Positions 8,980 to 17,288 of a DNA stretch of 64,000 bases are shown here, in pieces; positions within the stretch are counted from its first letter, which is position 1, and each line of letters begins with the position of its first letter. The DNA comes from JABJGO01 sp963921245 (GTDB lineage: Bacteria; Pseudomonadota; Alphaproteobacteria; Rhodospirillales; Casp-alpha2), in assembly GCA_963921245.4 (NCBI GenBank), contig CAWUEY030000001.1:1364001-1428000 (forward strand), written 5' to 3'. The notes beneath the pieces are model-generated. The model made no database searches. It saw only the letters and a list, made by a program, of their open reading frames with translations, and was not told the origin of the DNA. A program made the position numbers and the translations under genes.

Positions 8980-9078
8980 GAAAAAATAACGCGACTTACG
9001 CTGGACATTTCGTTCAGGATTGGCGACAAGCATACTTTATTTTCTGGGCATACATATCCGAGCCAGGAGGCACTGATC

Positions 9079-11115
9079 ATGGGGGCTGATGCAGCCGCTG
9101 CCATCGAAACAGAAGACCCTGCCGGTCCGTCGAGGGGTATTGATTTGCCCCCTCATCAGCGCCTGGCGAACGCTATCCGGTTCCTGTCGGCAGATGCCGT
9201 ACAGGCAGCAAAATCCGGGCACCCGGGCATGCCGATGGGAATGGCAGATGTAGCAACAGTACTTTTTTCCCGCCATTTGAAGTTTGATGCATCGAAGCCG
9301 GATTGGCCGGATAGAGACCGATTTGTGTTGTCTGCCGGTCACGGGTCCATGCTGCTGTATTCGCTTCTTTATCTATGCGGATACGCGGATATGAGCCTTG
9401 ACGAGATTAGAAACTTCCGTCAGTTGGGATCAAAAACGGCGGGGCACCCGGAATATGGTCACGCGGGCGGTATTGAAACAACAACGGGTCCGTTGGGGCA
9501 GGGCATAACCAATGCTGTGGGGATGGCCTTGGCAGAACGCATGTTGAATGCCCGCTACGGTGATGACGCGGTTGACCATTACACCTATGTCATTGCCAGT
9601 GACGGCTGCCTTATGGAGGGAATCAGCCACGAAGCGATTTCAATGGCTGGACATCTTCGGTTGTCTAAACTGATTGTCCTGTTCGACGACAACGCCATTT
9701 CCATTGATGGCGGCATCGATTTGTCGGTGAGCGACGATCAACAAGCTAGATTTGCAGCCTGTGGCTGGGATGTGTCATCGGTTGACGGACACGACCCCGC
9801 CGCTGTTTCGGCGGCGATTGAAAACGCGAAATCGGCGACCAAACCGTCGATGATTGCCTGCAAAACAGTGATTGGTCGCGGGGCGCCCAAAAAGGAAGGT
9901 ACGGCGGGTGCCCATGGTGCTCCACTAGGCGATGATGAGCTCGTGGCCGCGCGGGAACGCATGGATTGGCCGTTTGAGCGATTTGAAGTTCCGCAAGATG
10001 TCCTGAATGCATGGCGGCAATTCGGTCAACGCGGAACCTCTGAGCGAGAGGCCTGGGAAACTCGTATTTCCAGCATCGCGGAACGGTTCTACACCGACCT
10101 AAACGGGACCCTGCCGGAGGGGATTTCAGACATTGTTCAACGTCACAAACGTAAAGTCGCGGAAGAACAGCATATGTGGGCGACACGTGTTGCATCCGGC
10201 GAAGCGCTATCCGCTCTTTCGACAATTGTCCCGGCTCTGATTGGCGGTTCGGCTGATCTCACCGGGTCGGTCAATACCAAAACGCCCGACATGACCCCGA
10301 TCTCGGCTAATGATTTTTCCGGGCGTTATGTTCACTATGGTGTCCGGGAACATGCCATGGCGGCTGTCATGAACGGTTTGGCCCTTCATGGCGGATTTTT
10401 GCCGTATGGTGGTACCTTTCTGGTGTTTGCCGATTACATGAAAAATGCCATGCGGCTGTCCGCATTGATGGAACAACGTGTTGTTTATGTGCTTACACAC
10501 GACTCAATCGGGTTGGGTGAGGACGGACCGACGCACCAGGCCGTTGAAACCCTCGCATCACTGAGAGCCATGCCGAATTTCAATGTTTTCCGCCCCTGTG
10601 ACGGTGTCGAAACAATGGAGTGCTGGGAAATCGCCATTCAATCCCGCAACACGCCTTCCGGCATGGTATTGAGCAGACAGGGGTTGCCAACGGTGAGGAC
10701 GGATCACGTTGTCGATAATCTCTGTGCAAGGGGCGGCTACGTTCTCAAAGAGGCAACAAGCGGTGACAATGATCGTCAGGCGACTTTGATTGCGACGGGT
10801 TCTGAGGTGTCTGTCGCCCTCGACGCACGTGAAATTCTGGAAAGCAAGGGTGTAGCGACGGCAGTCGTTTCGATGCCGTGTTGGGAGCTTTTTGATCAGC
10901 AATCTCCTGATTATCGGGAAAACGTCCTGAAACCGCTATCTGTTCGCGTTGCCATCGAAGCGGCTGTTGGGCAGGGTTGGGAAAAATACATTGGTGACAA
11001 AGGATGCTTCGTTGGAATGACGGGCTTTGGCGCCTCTGCGCCGGGTGGGCAACTTTTTGAGCATTTTGGAATTACGGCAGAGGCCGTTGCCGAAGCCGTC
11101 ACGGAACGATTGTAG
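9079..11115 (+). CDS. tkt: Transketolase
   Basis: This is a 678-residue cytoplasmic thiamine-diphosphate enzyme that moves two-carbon ketol units between sugar phosphates in the pentose phosphate (and, where present, Calvin) pathway. Visible marks are SGHPGMPMG (His48), the ThDP/Mg motif SDGCLMEG, the pyrimidine-domain REHAMAAVMNG with the catalytic Glu, and the C-terminal ATGSEV region. The start ATG has a strong AGGAGG. It heads the operon tkt-fba-rpe. In many alphaproteobacteria tkt is next to gap and pgk; here those are absent and rpe is included, which recalls cbb gene sets, though no RuBisCO gene is in the window. Confidence 0.96.
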   Translation: MGADAAAAIETEDPAGPSRGIDLPPHQRLANAIRFLSADAVQAAKSGHPGMPMGMADVATVLFSRHLKFDASKPDWPDRDRFVLSAGHGSMLLYSLLYLCGYADMSLDEIRNFRQLGSKTAGHPEYGHAGGIETTTGPLGQGITNAVGMALAERMLNARYGDDAVDHYTYVIASDGCLMEGISHEAISMAGHLRLSKLIVLFDDNAISIDGGIDLSVSDDQQARFAACGWDVSSVDGHDPAAVSAAIENAKSATKPSMIACKTVIGRGAPKKEGTAGAHGAPLGDDELVAARERMDWPFERFEVPQDVLNAWRQFGQRGTSEREAWETRISSIAERFYTDLNGTLPEGISDIVQRHKRKVAEEQHMWATRVASGEALSALSTIVPALIGGSADLTGSVNTKTPDMTPISANDFSGRYVHYGVREHAMAAVMNGLALHGGFLPYGGTFLVFADYMKNAMRLSALMEQRVVYVLTHDSIGLGEDGPTHQAVETLASLRAMPNFNVFRPCDGVETMECWEIAIQSRNTPSGMVLSRQGLPTVRTDHVVDNLCARGGYVLKEATSGDNDRQATLIATGSEVSVALDAREILESKGVATAVVSMPCWELFDQQSPDYRENVLKPLSVRVAIEAAVGQGWEKYIGDKGCFVGMTGFGASAPGGQLFEHFGITAEAVAEAVTERL

Positions 11116-11177
11116 GCATTCCCCACATTCGGTTCAAAATTTGAGTAAACAGGGAACAAGATGAAAAGGAGAAGAAA

Positions 11178-12242
11178 ATGGCATTGGTATCCATGAGGCA
11201 GTTGTTGGATCATGCCGCGGACAACGACTATGGCATGCCTGCGTTCAATATCAACAATATGGAACAAATGCTTGCCATCATGGCGGCAGCGGACAAAACC
11301 GACAGCCCTGTTATCATGCAGGCCAGTCGGGGTGCCCGAAAATACGCAAACGATACGGTTCTCCGCCATCTAATCCTCGCAGCCGTCGAGATGTATCCTC
11401 ATATCCCGGTTTGCATGCACCAGGATCACGGCAACAATGCCGCGACATGCATGTCTGCGGTTGCAACCGGTTTTTCATCCGTGATGATGGACGGCTCGCT
11501 TGAGGAAGACGCTAAAACGCCTGCATCCTACGATTACAATGTGGATGTAACGGCCAGGGTTGTTGAAATGTCCCACCTTGTTGGTGTGTCTGTTGAAGGG
11601 GAACTCGGATGTCTCGGTTCTCTGGAAACCGGAGAGGGAGACAAGGAAGACGGGCACGGATTTGACGGTAAACTCGACAAGGATATGCTGGTTACTGATC
11701 CCGATGAAGCCGCTGACTTCGTCGCGAAAACAAAGGTTGATGCATTGGCTGTCGCGATTGGCACTTCGCATGGTGCCTACAAATTCACCCGGAAACCAAC
11801 GGGTGATATTCTTGCCATGGATGTGGTCAAGGCAATCCACGCGAAACTACCGAATACACATCTCGTGATGCATGGCTCTTCGTCTGTACCTCAAGAATTG
11901 CAGGATATTGTCAACGCCTACGGCGGCGAGATCCCCCAAACCTTTGGTGTTCCGATTGAAGAAATCGAGGTTGGTATTAAAAATGGCGTGCGCAAGGTCA
12001 ACATCGACACCGACAACCGTCTTGCGATTACAGGACAGATCAGAAAAGTGCTGTACGAAAACAAGGCTGAATTTGATCCGCGTTCCTACCTGAAACCGGC
12101 GATTACTGCCATGCAGAATGTTTGCGAAGATCGCTTCCAGCGCTTTAACTGTGCCGGACAAGCAAGCAAGATCAAGGCAATACCACTTGCCGACATGGCC
12201 GCCCGTTATGCCGACGGGTCTCTGGATCCGACGGTGCACTGA
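11178..12242 (+). CDS. fba: Class II fructose-1,6-bisphosphate aldolase
   Basis: This 354-residue zinc-dependent aldolase interconverts fructose-1,6-bisphosphate with glyceraldehyde-3-phosphate and dihydroxyacetone phosphate (also sedoheptulose bisphosphate in CbbA-type enzymes). MHQDHGN carries the catalytic Asp and a Zn ligand, EGELGCLG is the family signature, and HLVMHGSSS carries another Zn His. Length and the GSSSVPQ segment are CbbA-like. A GGAGAAGAAA ribosome-binding site directly precedes ATG. It is second in tkt-fba-rpe. Confidence 0.96.
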   Translation: MALVSMRQLLDHAADNDYGMPAFNINNMEQMLAIMAAADKTDSPVIMQASRGARKYANDTVLRHLILAAVEMYPHIPVCMHQDHGNNAATCMSAVATGFSSVMMDGSLEEDAKTPASYDYNVDVTARVVEMSHLVGVSVEGELGCLGSLETGEGDKEDGHGFDGKLDKDMLVTDPDEAADFVAKTKVDALAVAIGTSHGAYKFTRKPTGDILAMDVVKAIHAKLPNTHLVMHGSSSVPQELQDIVNAYGGEIPQTFGVPIEEIEVGIKNGVRKVNIDTDNRLAITGQIRKVLYENKAEFDPRSYLKPAITAMQNVCEDRFQRFNCAGQASKIKAIPLADMAARYADGSLDPTVH

Positions 12243-12285
12243 GCGCTCATCACGGAACGCGGAATGGCATCAGGGGTAGACTGGA

Positions 12286-12945
12286 ATGACTGTTAAGATA
12301 GCCCCGTCCATACTTTCCGCCGACTTTTCCTGTCTTGGACAGGAAATTGCGGCCATCGATACAGGCGGGTGCGACTACGTTCACATCGATGTTATGGATG
12401 GTCATTTCGTTCCCAATCTGACCCTTGGGCCGCCAATCATTCAGTCGGTTCGAAAGACCACGTCAAAGCCGTTTGATGTCCATCTGATGATTGATCCGGC
12501 GCAACCCCACCTGGCGGCCTATGCCAGAGCAGGGGCAGATATCATTACCGTTCATGTGGAGGCCGACCCGCATCTGGATCGTTCCCTTCAGGTTATTCGA
12601 TCTCTAGGCAAGAAGGCGGGGGTTTCGCTCAATCCATCCACATCGCCTGAGAGTGTTCACTGCGTTCTTGATGCCGTCGATCTGATTTTGGTGATGACGG
12701 TTAATCCGGGATTTGGAGGACAATCTTTCATTTCCTCCCAACTGGAGAAGATAAAAACCTTGCGCGACATGATTGGTGATCGCGCTATCGAGCTAGAAGT
12801 CGATGGCGGTATAAACCCTGAAACAGCAGGCCAGTGTGCGGCCGCAGGTGCCACTGTCCTGGTCGCAGGAAGTGCCGTATTCAAGGGGGCAGACTATGGT
12901 CAGAATATTTCGGACATTCGCAAAGCGGCGCAAGCACGCACCTAG
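12286..12945 (+). CDS. rpe: Ribulose-phosphate 3-epimerase
   Basis: This 219-residue TIM-barrel enzyme interconverts ribulose-5-phosphate and xylulose-5-phosphate. The N-terminus KIAPSILSADF, HIDVMDGHFVPN, the His in VHLMID, MTVNPGFGGQSF and EVDGGI are classical signatures for the metal-binding and catalytic residues. It closes the tkt operon. Its TAG stop lies in the tetranucleotide CTAG, whose other strand supplies the stop of the convergent usp gene. Confidence 0.96.
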   Translation: MTVKIAPSILSADFSCLGQEIAAIDTGGCDYVHIDVMDGHFVPNLTLGPPIIQSVRKTTSKPFDVHLMIDPAQPHLAAYARAGADIITVHVEADPHLDRSLQVIRSLGKKAGVSLNPSTSPESVHCVLDAVDLILVMTVNPGFGGQSFISSQLEKIKTLRDMIGDRAIELEVDGGINPETAGQCAAAGATVLVAGSAVFKGADYGQNISDIRKAAQART

Positions 12946-13412
12946 ACAATTGCGTCGATTTCCTGATCCGCTAAACCGCCCGGCACAATGGTGATGGGCA
13001 ATGAAAATTTACCGGCCATTTTATTCACAATGTGGGAAACAATGGGGCCCGGTCCATCACCCACGGCGGAAGACCCCAGCACCAGCACGGAAATTGACGC
13101 TTCTTCCGAGATCAACTCACCAATAACTTCGGGTTTTGATCCCTCGCGAATGAATATTATCGGTATTTTCCCCGTACGCTCTGCTACAATATCCGCCACC
13201 ACGCGGCACATTTCCTCAGCCTCCTCGCGGCTTTCTTGTTGCATAATGTCACCGACGCCAAGCCAGTGCTGAAACTCCGCGGGTTCAATGACATACAACA
13301 AGGCAATACGGCCACCGGTTTTGGCCGCTCGACCGCAGGCAAATCTCAGGGTTGGGCCAAACTCTTCGGAGTTATCCACCAGGCAAAGAAACGTTCTTTC
13401 TGATTGGTCCAT
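12942..13412 (-). CDS. Universal stress protein (UspA family)
   Basis: This 156-residue cytoplasmic protein has the Usp fold: an N-terminal LCLVDNSEEF strand and a C-terminal LVLGSSAVGDGPGPIVSHIV that resembles, loosely, the G-x2-G-x9-G(S/T) nucleotide-binding pattern. It is last in a three-gene minus-strand operon after a TauE permease and a TIGR02186 protein, 10 bp from the latter. It probably binds ATP. The usual role is stress response; the substrate linkage to the permease is not known. Its stop codon overlaps that of rpe on the other strand. Confidence 0.88.
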   Translation of the reverse strand: MDQSERTFLCLVDNSEEFGPTLRFACGRAAKTGGRIALLYVIEPAEFQHWLGVGDIMQQESREEAEEMCRVVADIVAERTGKIPIIFIREGSKPEVIGELISEEASISVLVLGSSAVGDGPGPIVSHIVNKMAGKFSLPITIVPGGLADQEIDAIV

Positions 13413-13422
13413 ATCTACTCAC

Positions 13423-14181
13423 TCAGGATTTTCTAAATGCAGCATTGGCAAGCCATCCTGACACTGAAGCGATGATAACCGCAAGGATACCGTAGGCGAG
13501 TGAGTGCCGATGGGCGAAGTCGTAAATCTGTGCCTCAACACCAAACTTGCGAACATTTAACAATGAGGTCCTGCTTTCCATGAGCTCACCATCCTTGAAC
13601 AGGTATACATCGATGCCGTAGGTGCCAACGGCCACATTGGCAGGGAAGTGTATGGTCGTTCGAAACAAACCATTGCCCAGGTAAAACAGGTCGATAGCAT
13701 CGGTAGAATACAAGCCTTCGGCCTGCTTTAGCCGGATCAACGCTTTTTCAAAGGAAGCAATATCATCGACCGGCTTTTGATGTTGGTCCGGGATAAACGT
13801 CAATTGATCCACGCCAATTTGATGAATGTTTGCGTCGACGGTATTGACAAAACCGGAGATAGGGCGATTTGAAGCCAATGCGTAGTATGCCGGGATATCA
13901 ACAAATGTGGCTTCCTGCGTATTGATCCAAACGCCGGCGACACGCTCTGCCTTGCGGACTGTATGGCGTTCCTGCGGCCCGCGGACAACGACAACCAGAT
14001 CACCTTCTTCCCGTGTCGCACCAAAAAGCAGAACATCGGTTCCTGCAAATCCCGCTGTTATGGCGACAACGGGATCAGAAAGATCGATAGTCAGATCTTG
14101 TGCCTTAACGGGTGTGATAACCGTCAGCGGAAAAAACAATAAAATCGTTAAACAGAAGAGGCGGATGGGCAGCGGGTTCAT
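13423..14181 (-). CDS. TIGR02186 / Alph_Pro_TM family membrane-anchored protein
   Basis: This 252-residue protein has a signal peptide (hydrophobic 8-24, cleavage near VKAQ), a large periplasmic beta-rich region and a C-terminal span at about 229-245 followed by a short basic tail. The layout and sequence (LTIDLSDPVVAI, TSLLNVRKFG) match my recollection of the alphaproteobacterial TIGR02186 family, of unknown function. It overlaps the upstream tauE-like gene by ATGA, so translation is coupled, which argues that it works with that permease, perhaps as a periplasmic partner. Confidence 0.85.
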   Translation of the reverse strand: MNPLPIRLFCLTILLFFPLTVITPVKAQDLTIDLSDPVVAITAGFAGTDVLLFGATREEGDLVVVVRGPQERHTVRKAERVAGVWINTQEATFVDIPAYYALASNRPISGFVNTVDANIHQIGVDQLTFIPDQHQKPVDDIASFEKALIRLKQAEGLYSTDAIDLFYLGNGLFRTTIHFPANVAVGTYGIDVYLFKDGELMESRTSLLNVRKFGVEAQIYDFAHRHSLAYGILAVIIASVSGWLANAAFRKS

Positions 14182-15098
14182 TCATGCCCTCCGGTTCCCA
14201 GCGAAAACAATTCATCTGGGGTTAAAGTAAGATCGAGTGACAGTTTTAAACATACGCCCAAAACCATCAATGCCAGCAAACCGCGAAGGTGCTCACCATT
14301 AAGTTTTGCGCCCGCCCGCGCCCCAAACTGTGCACCGATAACAGCGCCAATCAGCAATAACAGCGCGAGGATAACATCAACCGTCTGATTGGTGAGCGAC
14401 TGTAGCAACGTAACGTTCGCAGTAACAAAAATGATCTGAAACAACGACGTACCGACAACGACGGATGTTGGCATGCCCAAGAGATAAATCATGGCCGGAA
14501 CCATGACAAAACCGCCCCCGACACCCATGATGGATGCCAGGACACCGACGAAGAACCCGAGCGCCATGGGCATCAAAGCGCTGATATAGAGTTTTGAACG
14601 TCTAAACCGGATTTTCAGTGGTAAATGGTGTATCCACGTGTGGTGGCGTCTTTTCGCCTGCACGGTACCGGATTTGCGGCGCGCGAGCATAACATTGATG
14701 CTTTCGATAAGCATCAGCATTCCGATTATTCCCAAAAAGACCACATAGGACAGTTTGATAACCAGATCAATCTGGCCCAATTCCCTGAGATAGGTAAACA
14801 ACCAGACACCAAAGGTTGATCCGAGAACCCCGCCGAGGAGTAAAACGGCACCCATCCGAAAATCGACATTTCCGCGACGCCAATGTGCCAGCACACCTGA
14901 AACCGAGGATGCAACAATTTGATTGGCTTCCGTTGCAACAGCAACAGCCGGCGGAATGCCGATAAATATCAGTAATGGTGTCATTAAGAAACCACCGCCG
15001 ACACCGAACAACCCTGAGAGAAAACCGACACCGCCACCCATCCCGAGAATCAGGAAAATATTTACCGAAACTTCGGCAATAGGCAGGTATATTTCCAA
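14178..15098 (-). CDS. TauE/SafE-family anion permease (probable sulfite/sulfoacetate exporter)
   Basis: This 306-residue inner-membrane protein has about eight or nine hydrophobic segments and the duplicated glycine-rich motif of the family, GLFGVGGGFLMTPLLIF near residue 30 and GVLASIMGVGGGFVMVP in the second half. Family members export sulfite, sulfonates or related organic acids. It is the first gene of a coupled operon with the TIGR02186 protein and a universal stress protein, an arrangement recurrent in alphaproteobacteria. The actual substrate is unknown. Confidence 0.9.
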   Translation of the reverse strand: MEIYLPIAEVSVNIFLILGMGGGVGFLSGLFGVGGGFLMTPLLIFIGIPPAVAVATEANQIVASSVSGVLAHWRRGNVDFRMGAVLLLGGVLGSTFGVWLFTYLRELGQIDLVIKLSYVVFLGIIGMLMLIESINVMLARRKSGTVQAKRRHHTWIHHLPLKIRFRRSKLYISALMPMALGFFVGVLASIMGVGGGFVMVPAMIYLLGMPTSVVVGTSLFQIIFVTANVTLLQSLTNQTVDVILALLLLIGAVIGAQFGARAGAKLNGEHLRGLLALMVLGVCLKLSLDLTLTPDELFSLGTGGHE

Positions 15099-15327
15099 GG
15101 TATTAATCCAGGATGTCAGTTTATTCCGCGAACGCCGCTGGTGGTCTGGGGTTCGAGAATACGTGCTGGCTTTTAGGAAAAATAGGGAACCATGTCAACG
15201 CACGGTCTCCACAGATAAGAAATACACTAACACGTGGTTACAGATGTTCATGATTGTTTAACCATGATTTCAGAAACTGATCTTGTGATGATTAGAAATA
15301 ACAAAACAAGCAATTCTCAAACGTGAT

Positions 15328-16410
15328 ATGGTGCGTGTTAGCGATTTGAATTACATAACCTCCATACTCCTCGTTTTCCTGATCAGTGCGCCTGCCTGGG
15401 CACAAAACACAGGAACAGTTCCATCGGCCCGGGACCGATTATTCTCGGACTCGTCTCTGGGGATACAGGTTTTGGTTCCCTCGGGCGTTGAAGTCCTTCG
15501 CCCGGAAGGCCCGATTGATCTCGTTTTGCAATCCGGTAACGGGTGGTGGTTAAACGTGCAATCCGCGAACCGCAATGACAGTCGAACAGTGCCTGACCTC
15601 GTCGCACGACTGGAATCGAAGTACCTTGGGGCGGGTAAGCCCTGGTCAAAGAAACTGTCTGGGCGGCAATTGGACAGTACCACTGGCGCGCGCTACGACG
15701 CACTCTATTTGGGCGCGGGCACGATTGTCCGGCTTGTTCTCATCCGTGAACCCGCCCGCGATTATGTCCTGATGTTCATTGCTCCGGAGGACGCCTTTTC
15801 AGGCTTTGCAAAAGAGTTTGATCGAATACTGGCATCTTTTCAGCCGCTTGAAGACGCAACGAAACCGCTCAAAGAACATAACACTTTTCCGATTGAGGAG
15901 CAGAAAAAGCCCGAAAACAGCACCCGGTTTGAAAGGTTCAACGCGATAACTCTTGGGTTTTCACTGCTTTATCCAATGGATTGGCACATCTCGCGACCAA
16001 GTGAAACAACGGTCGTTTTCCAGGGCAAAGAAGGCGGAACCGATGCCTTTGCAACAATCAGCGTACAAAACGTTTCACCGCCAACCGGTGTGAATGATTC
16101 CATCGCCCTTAATGCGGTCATTCAGCAACTGAAGGCGCAAATGGCGTATAGTGTTTCCGACGTTAGCCACGCCAGCGGAACCCCTTTTACACTCGGAAGT
16201 GCCGACAAATCGGTGAGTGTCCATCAAATTCTCTCTGATTACGCCGTGAACAGCATACCCTACCGACAATGGACACTTTTTATACCGCGACAAGGTGAAG
16301 GGCTGGTTCACGTGTGGGCCTATGCAGCACCATTAGAGTACTTTGCACATGCGCAGCCGATCGCCGAAAAAATGGCCGGCTCATGGACGTTTGAACCTGT
16401 TTCACGTTAG
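15328..16410 (+). CDS. Secreted protein with two related beta modules, function unknown
   Basis: The 360-residue product begins with a signal peptide (hydrophobic 9-25, likely cleavage at AWA-QN) and has no later membrane span, so it is probably periplasmic. It divides into two similar halves: LGIQVLVPSGVEVLRPEG, then WWLNVQSANRND, and later LGFSLLYPMDWHISRPSE, then AFATISVQNVSP. This pattern resembles the PsbP/DUF1795-type fold, but I would not assign a family. It stands alone between a divergent operon and a long gene-free region. The start has only a weak ribosome-binding site. Confidence 0.75.
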   Translation: MVRVSDLNYITSILLVFLISAPAWAQNTGTVPSARDRLFSDSSLGIQVLVPSGVEVLRPEGPIDLVLQSGNGWWLNVQSANRNDSRTVPDLVARLESKYLGAGKPWSKKLSGRQLDSTTGARYDALYLGAGTIVRLVLIREPARDYVLMFIAPEDAFSGFAKEFDRILASFQPLEDATKPLKEHNTFPIEEQKKPENSTRFERFNAITLGFSLLYPMDWHISRPSETTVVFQGKEGGTDAFATISVQNVSPPTGVNDSIALNAVIQQLKAQMAYSVSDVSHASGTPFTLGSADKSVSVHQILSDYAVNSIPYRQWTLFIPRQGEGLVHVWAYAAPLEYFAHAQPIAEKMAGSWTFEPVSR

Positions 16411-16545
16411 TAACCGGTGTATGCCAAGCCTGCGAATGCCGCTAGCCGCACCGTCGTGTTACCCGGTTTTTGCCCTAGTTTATGTGACGTTTATGTTACT
16501 TTGGCCGCCCGTCCACGACATAGCCAAAAAAAATTATCATGGGGG

Positions 16546-16573
16546 TTGACATTAAGGAAATAATGCCTATATT
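16546..16573 (+). promoter_or_regulatory. Sigma-70-type promoter
   Basis: TTGACA (perfect) is followed after 16 bp by TATATT. It is among the best matches to the consensus that I noticed in the window and faces a region with no immediate coding sequence. Confidence 0.6.
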
Positions 16574-16624
16574 AGCATCATTGCTATTTTACATTGTGAA
16601 TAATGAATAATAGGTATTGCGCAG

Positions 16625-16661
16625 CAATGCCGCACCCGACGGGTGTTGTCTGGCGGCATTG
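16625..16661 (+). ncRNA. Nested hairpin, candidate structured RNA
   Basis: An outer 9-bp perfect stem (CAATGCCGC with GCGGCATTG) encloses an inner pairing CACCC-GAC-GGGTG. The two share one base, so they form a nested or alternative structure. It lies about 50 nt after the predicted promoter. No Rfam family is recognised by eye. Confidence 0.35.
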
Positions 16662-16703
16662 AGCCGGCTGTCATTGCCCCGGTCGAAACGCCGGTGGTGG
16701 CCT

Positions 16704-16725
16704 GTAGAAGACAGGTAGAAGACAG
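16704..16725. repeat. Tandem 11-bp repeat GTAGAAGACAG x2
   Basis: Two exact head-to-tail copies are followed by a degenerate third (ACAGAAAGACAG). The tract is non-coding and lies in the structured region before the cyclic-nucleotide-binding gene. Confidence 0.8.
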
Positions 16726-16933
16726 ACAGAAAGACAGGAAGTATCTGGATCAGGTTATGCCCGGTATGACGGTTCAAACCGATATTAATTCAATCGACAC
16801 CGGTTGTTTTGGCGAATAGACTTCACGAAAAAAAACAGTGATCGGGTTCTGATTCAGTGATAGTAGCATCTGTTCATATGCTAAAATCATGGTTGTTTCA
16901 GACCGCAGAAAACAACATCAGGGCAGGCCCGTA

Positions 16934-17287
16934 ATGAAATCAAATTTAATCGACCGGCAAACCCTCGGTTCCGGTGCATATGTGTTCAGGGAGGGGGAAG
17001 CGGCAAGTTGCGCCTATATCGTGCAGTCCGGAACTGTCGAAATCGTTAAATCGGCGGACAATCAGGAGATTGTGCTAGCGGCCATACCCGCCGGAGGCAT
17101 ATTCGGGGAAATGGCTTTGATTGATGATGCCCCCCGCATGGCAGGTGCCAGAATGGCAGAAGGTGGCACGGTGATCATCGTTAATCGAAAAACATTTGAG
17201 GCGAAACTGGCAAAAAGTGACCCCTTTATCCGTACATTGCTGAAAATCTTTGTCGATACCATTCGCCGGCTCCAGGAAACCAGATAG
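16934..17287 (+). CDS. Stand-alone cyclic nucleotide-binding domain protein
   Basis: The 117-residue product is almost entirely one CAP/cNMP-binding beta-roll: YVFREGEAASCAYIVQSGTVEI, then the phosphate-cassette-like GGIFGEMALIDDAPRMAGARM, then a short helix. No DNA-binding helix-turn-helix follows, so it is not a CRP-type regulator. I chose the ATG preceded by CAGGGCAGG; an ATG 15 codons upstream has no ribosome-binding site. The DUF502 gene starts 2 nt after its stop, so they are coupled. The cassette Arg is present, so cAMP or cGMP binding is plausible but unproven. Confidence 0.85.
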   Translation: MKSNLIDRQTLGSGAYVFREGEAASCAYIVQSGTVEIVKSADNQEIVLAAIPAGGIFGEMALIDDAPRMAGARMAEGGTVIIVNRKTFEAKLAKSDPFIRTLLKIFVDTIRRLQETR

Positions 17288-17288
17288 A

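Larger units (their letters stand above)
8694..9078. other. Gene-free region before tkt with three stem-loops
   Basis: These 385 bp separate the signalling operon from tkt. They contain a possible terminator (GGCCCCG/CGGGGC, 8759-8788), an 8-7-8 palindrome (8855-8877) and a 9-bp inverted repeat (8945-8979). A 66-codon open frame at 8773 lacks a ribosome-binding site and spans the palindrome; I do not consider it a gene. Confidence 0.5.
16411..16933 (+). other. Long structured intergenic region, possible ncRNA or leader
   Basis: These 523 bp contain no convincing gene. They hold a weak terminator-like pair for the upstream gene (AACCGG at 16412 with CCGGTTTTT at 16463), a good promoter (16546-16573), a nested hairpin (16625-16661) and an 11-bp tandem repeat (16704-16725). 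If transcription from the promoter continues, it gives a leader of about 350 nt for the cyclic-nucleotide-binding protein gene; alternatively a separate small RNA. The short frames inside it are interrupted by stops. Confidence 0.5.

Noticed and set aside
16589..16777. 62-codon minus-strand frame in the structured region
   Set aside because: No ribosome-binding site, and its codons cross the hairpin and tandem repeat; no protein features.
16600..16830. 6S RNA or SRP RNA in the structured region
   Set aside because: No long closing helix between the ends and no recognisable conserved core of either RNA.
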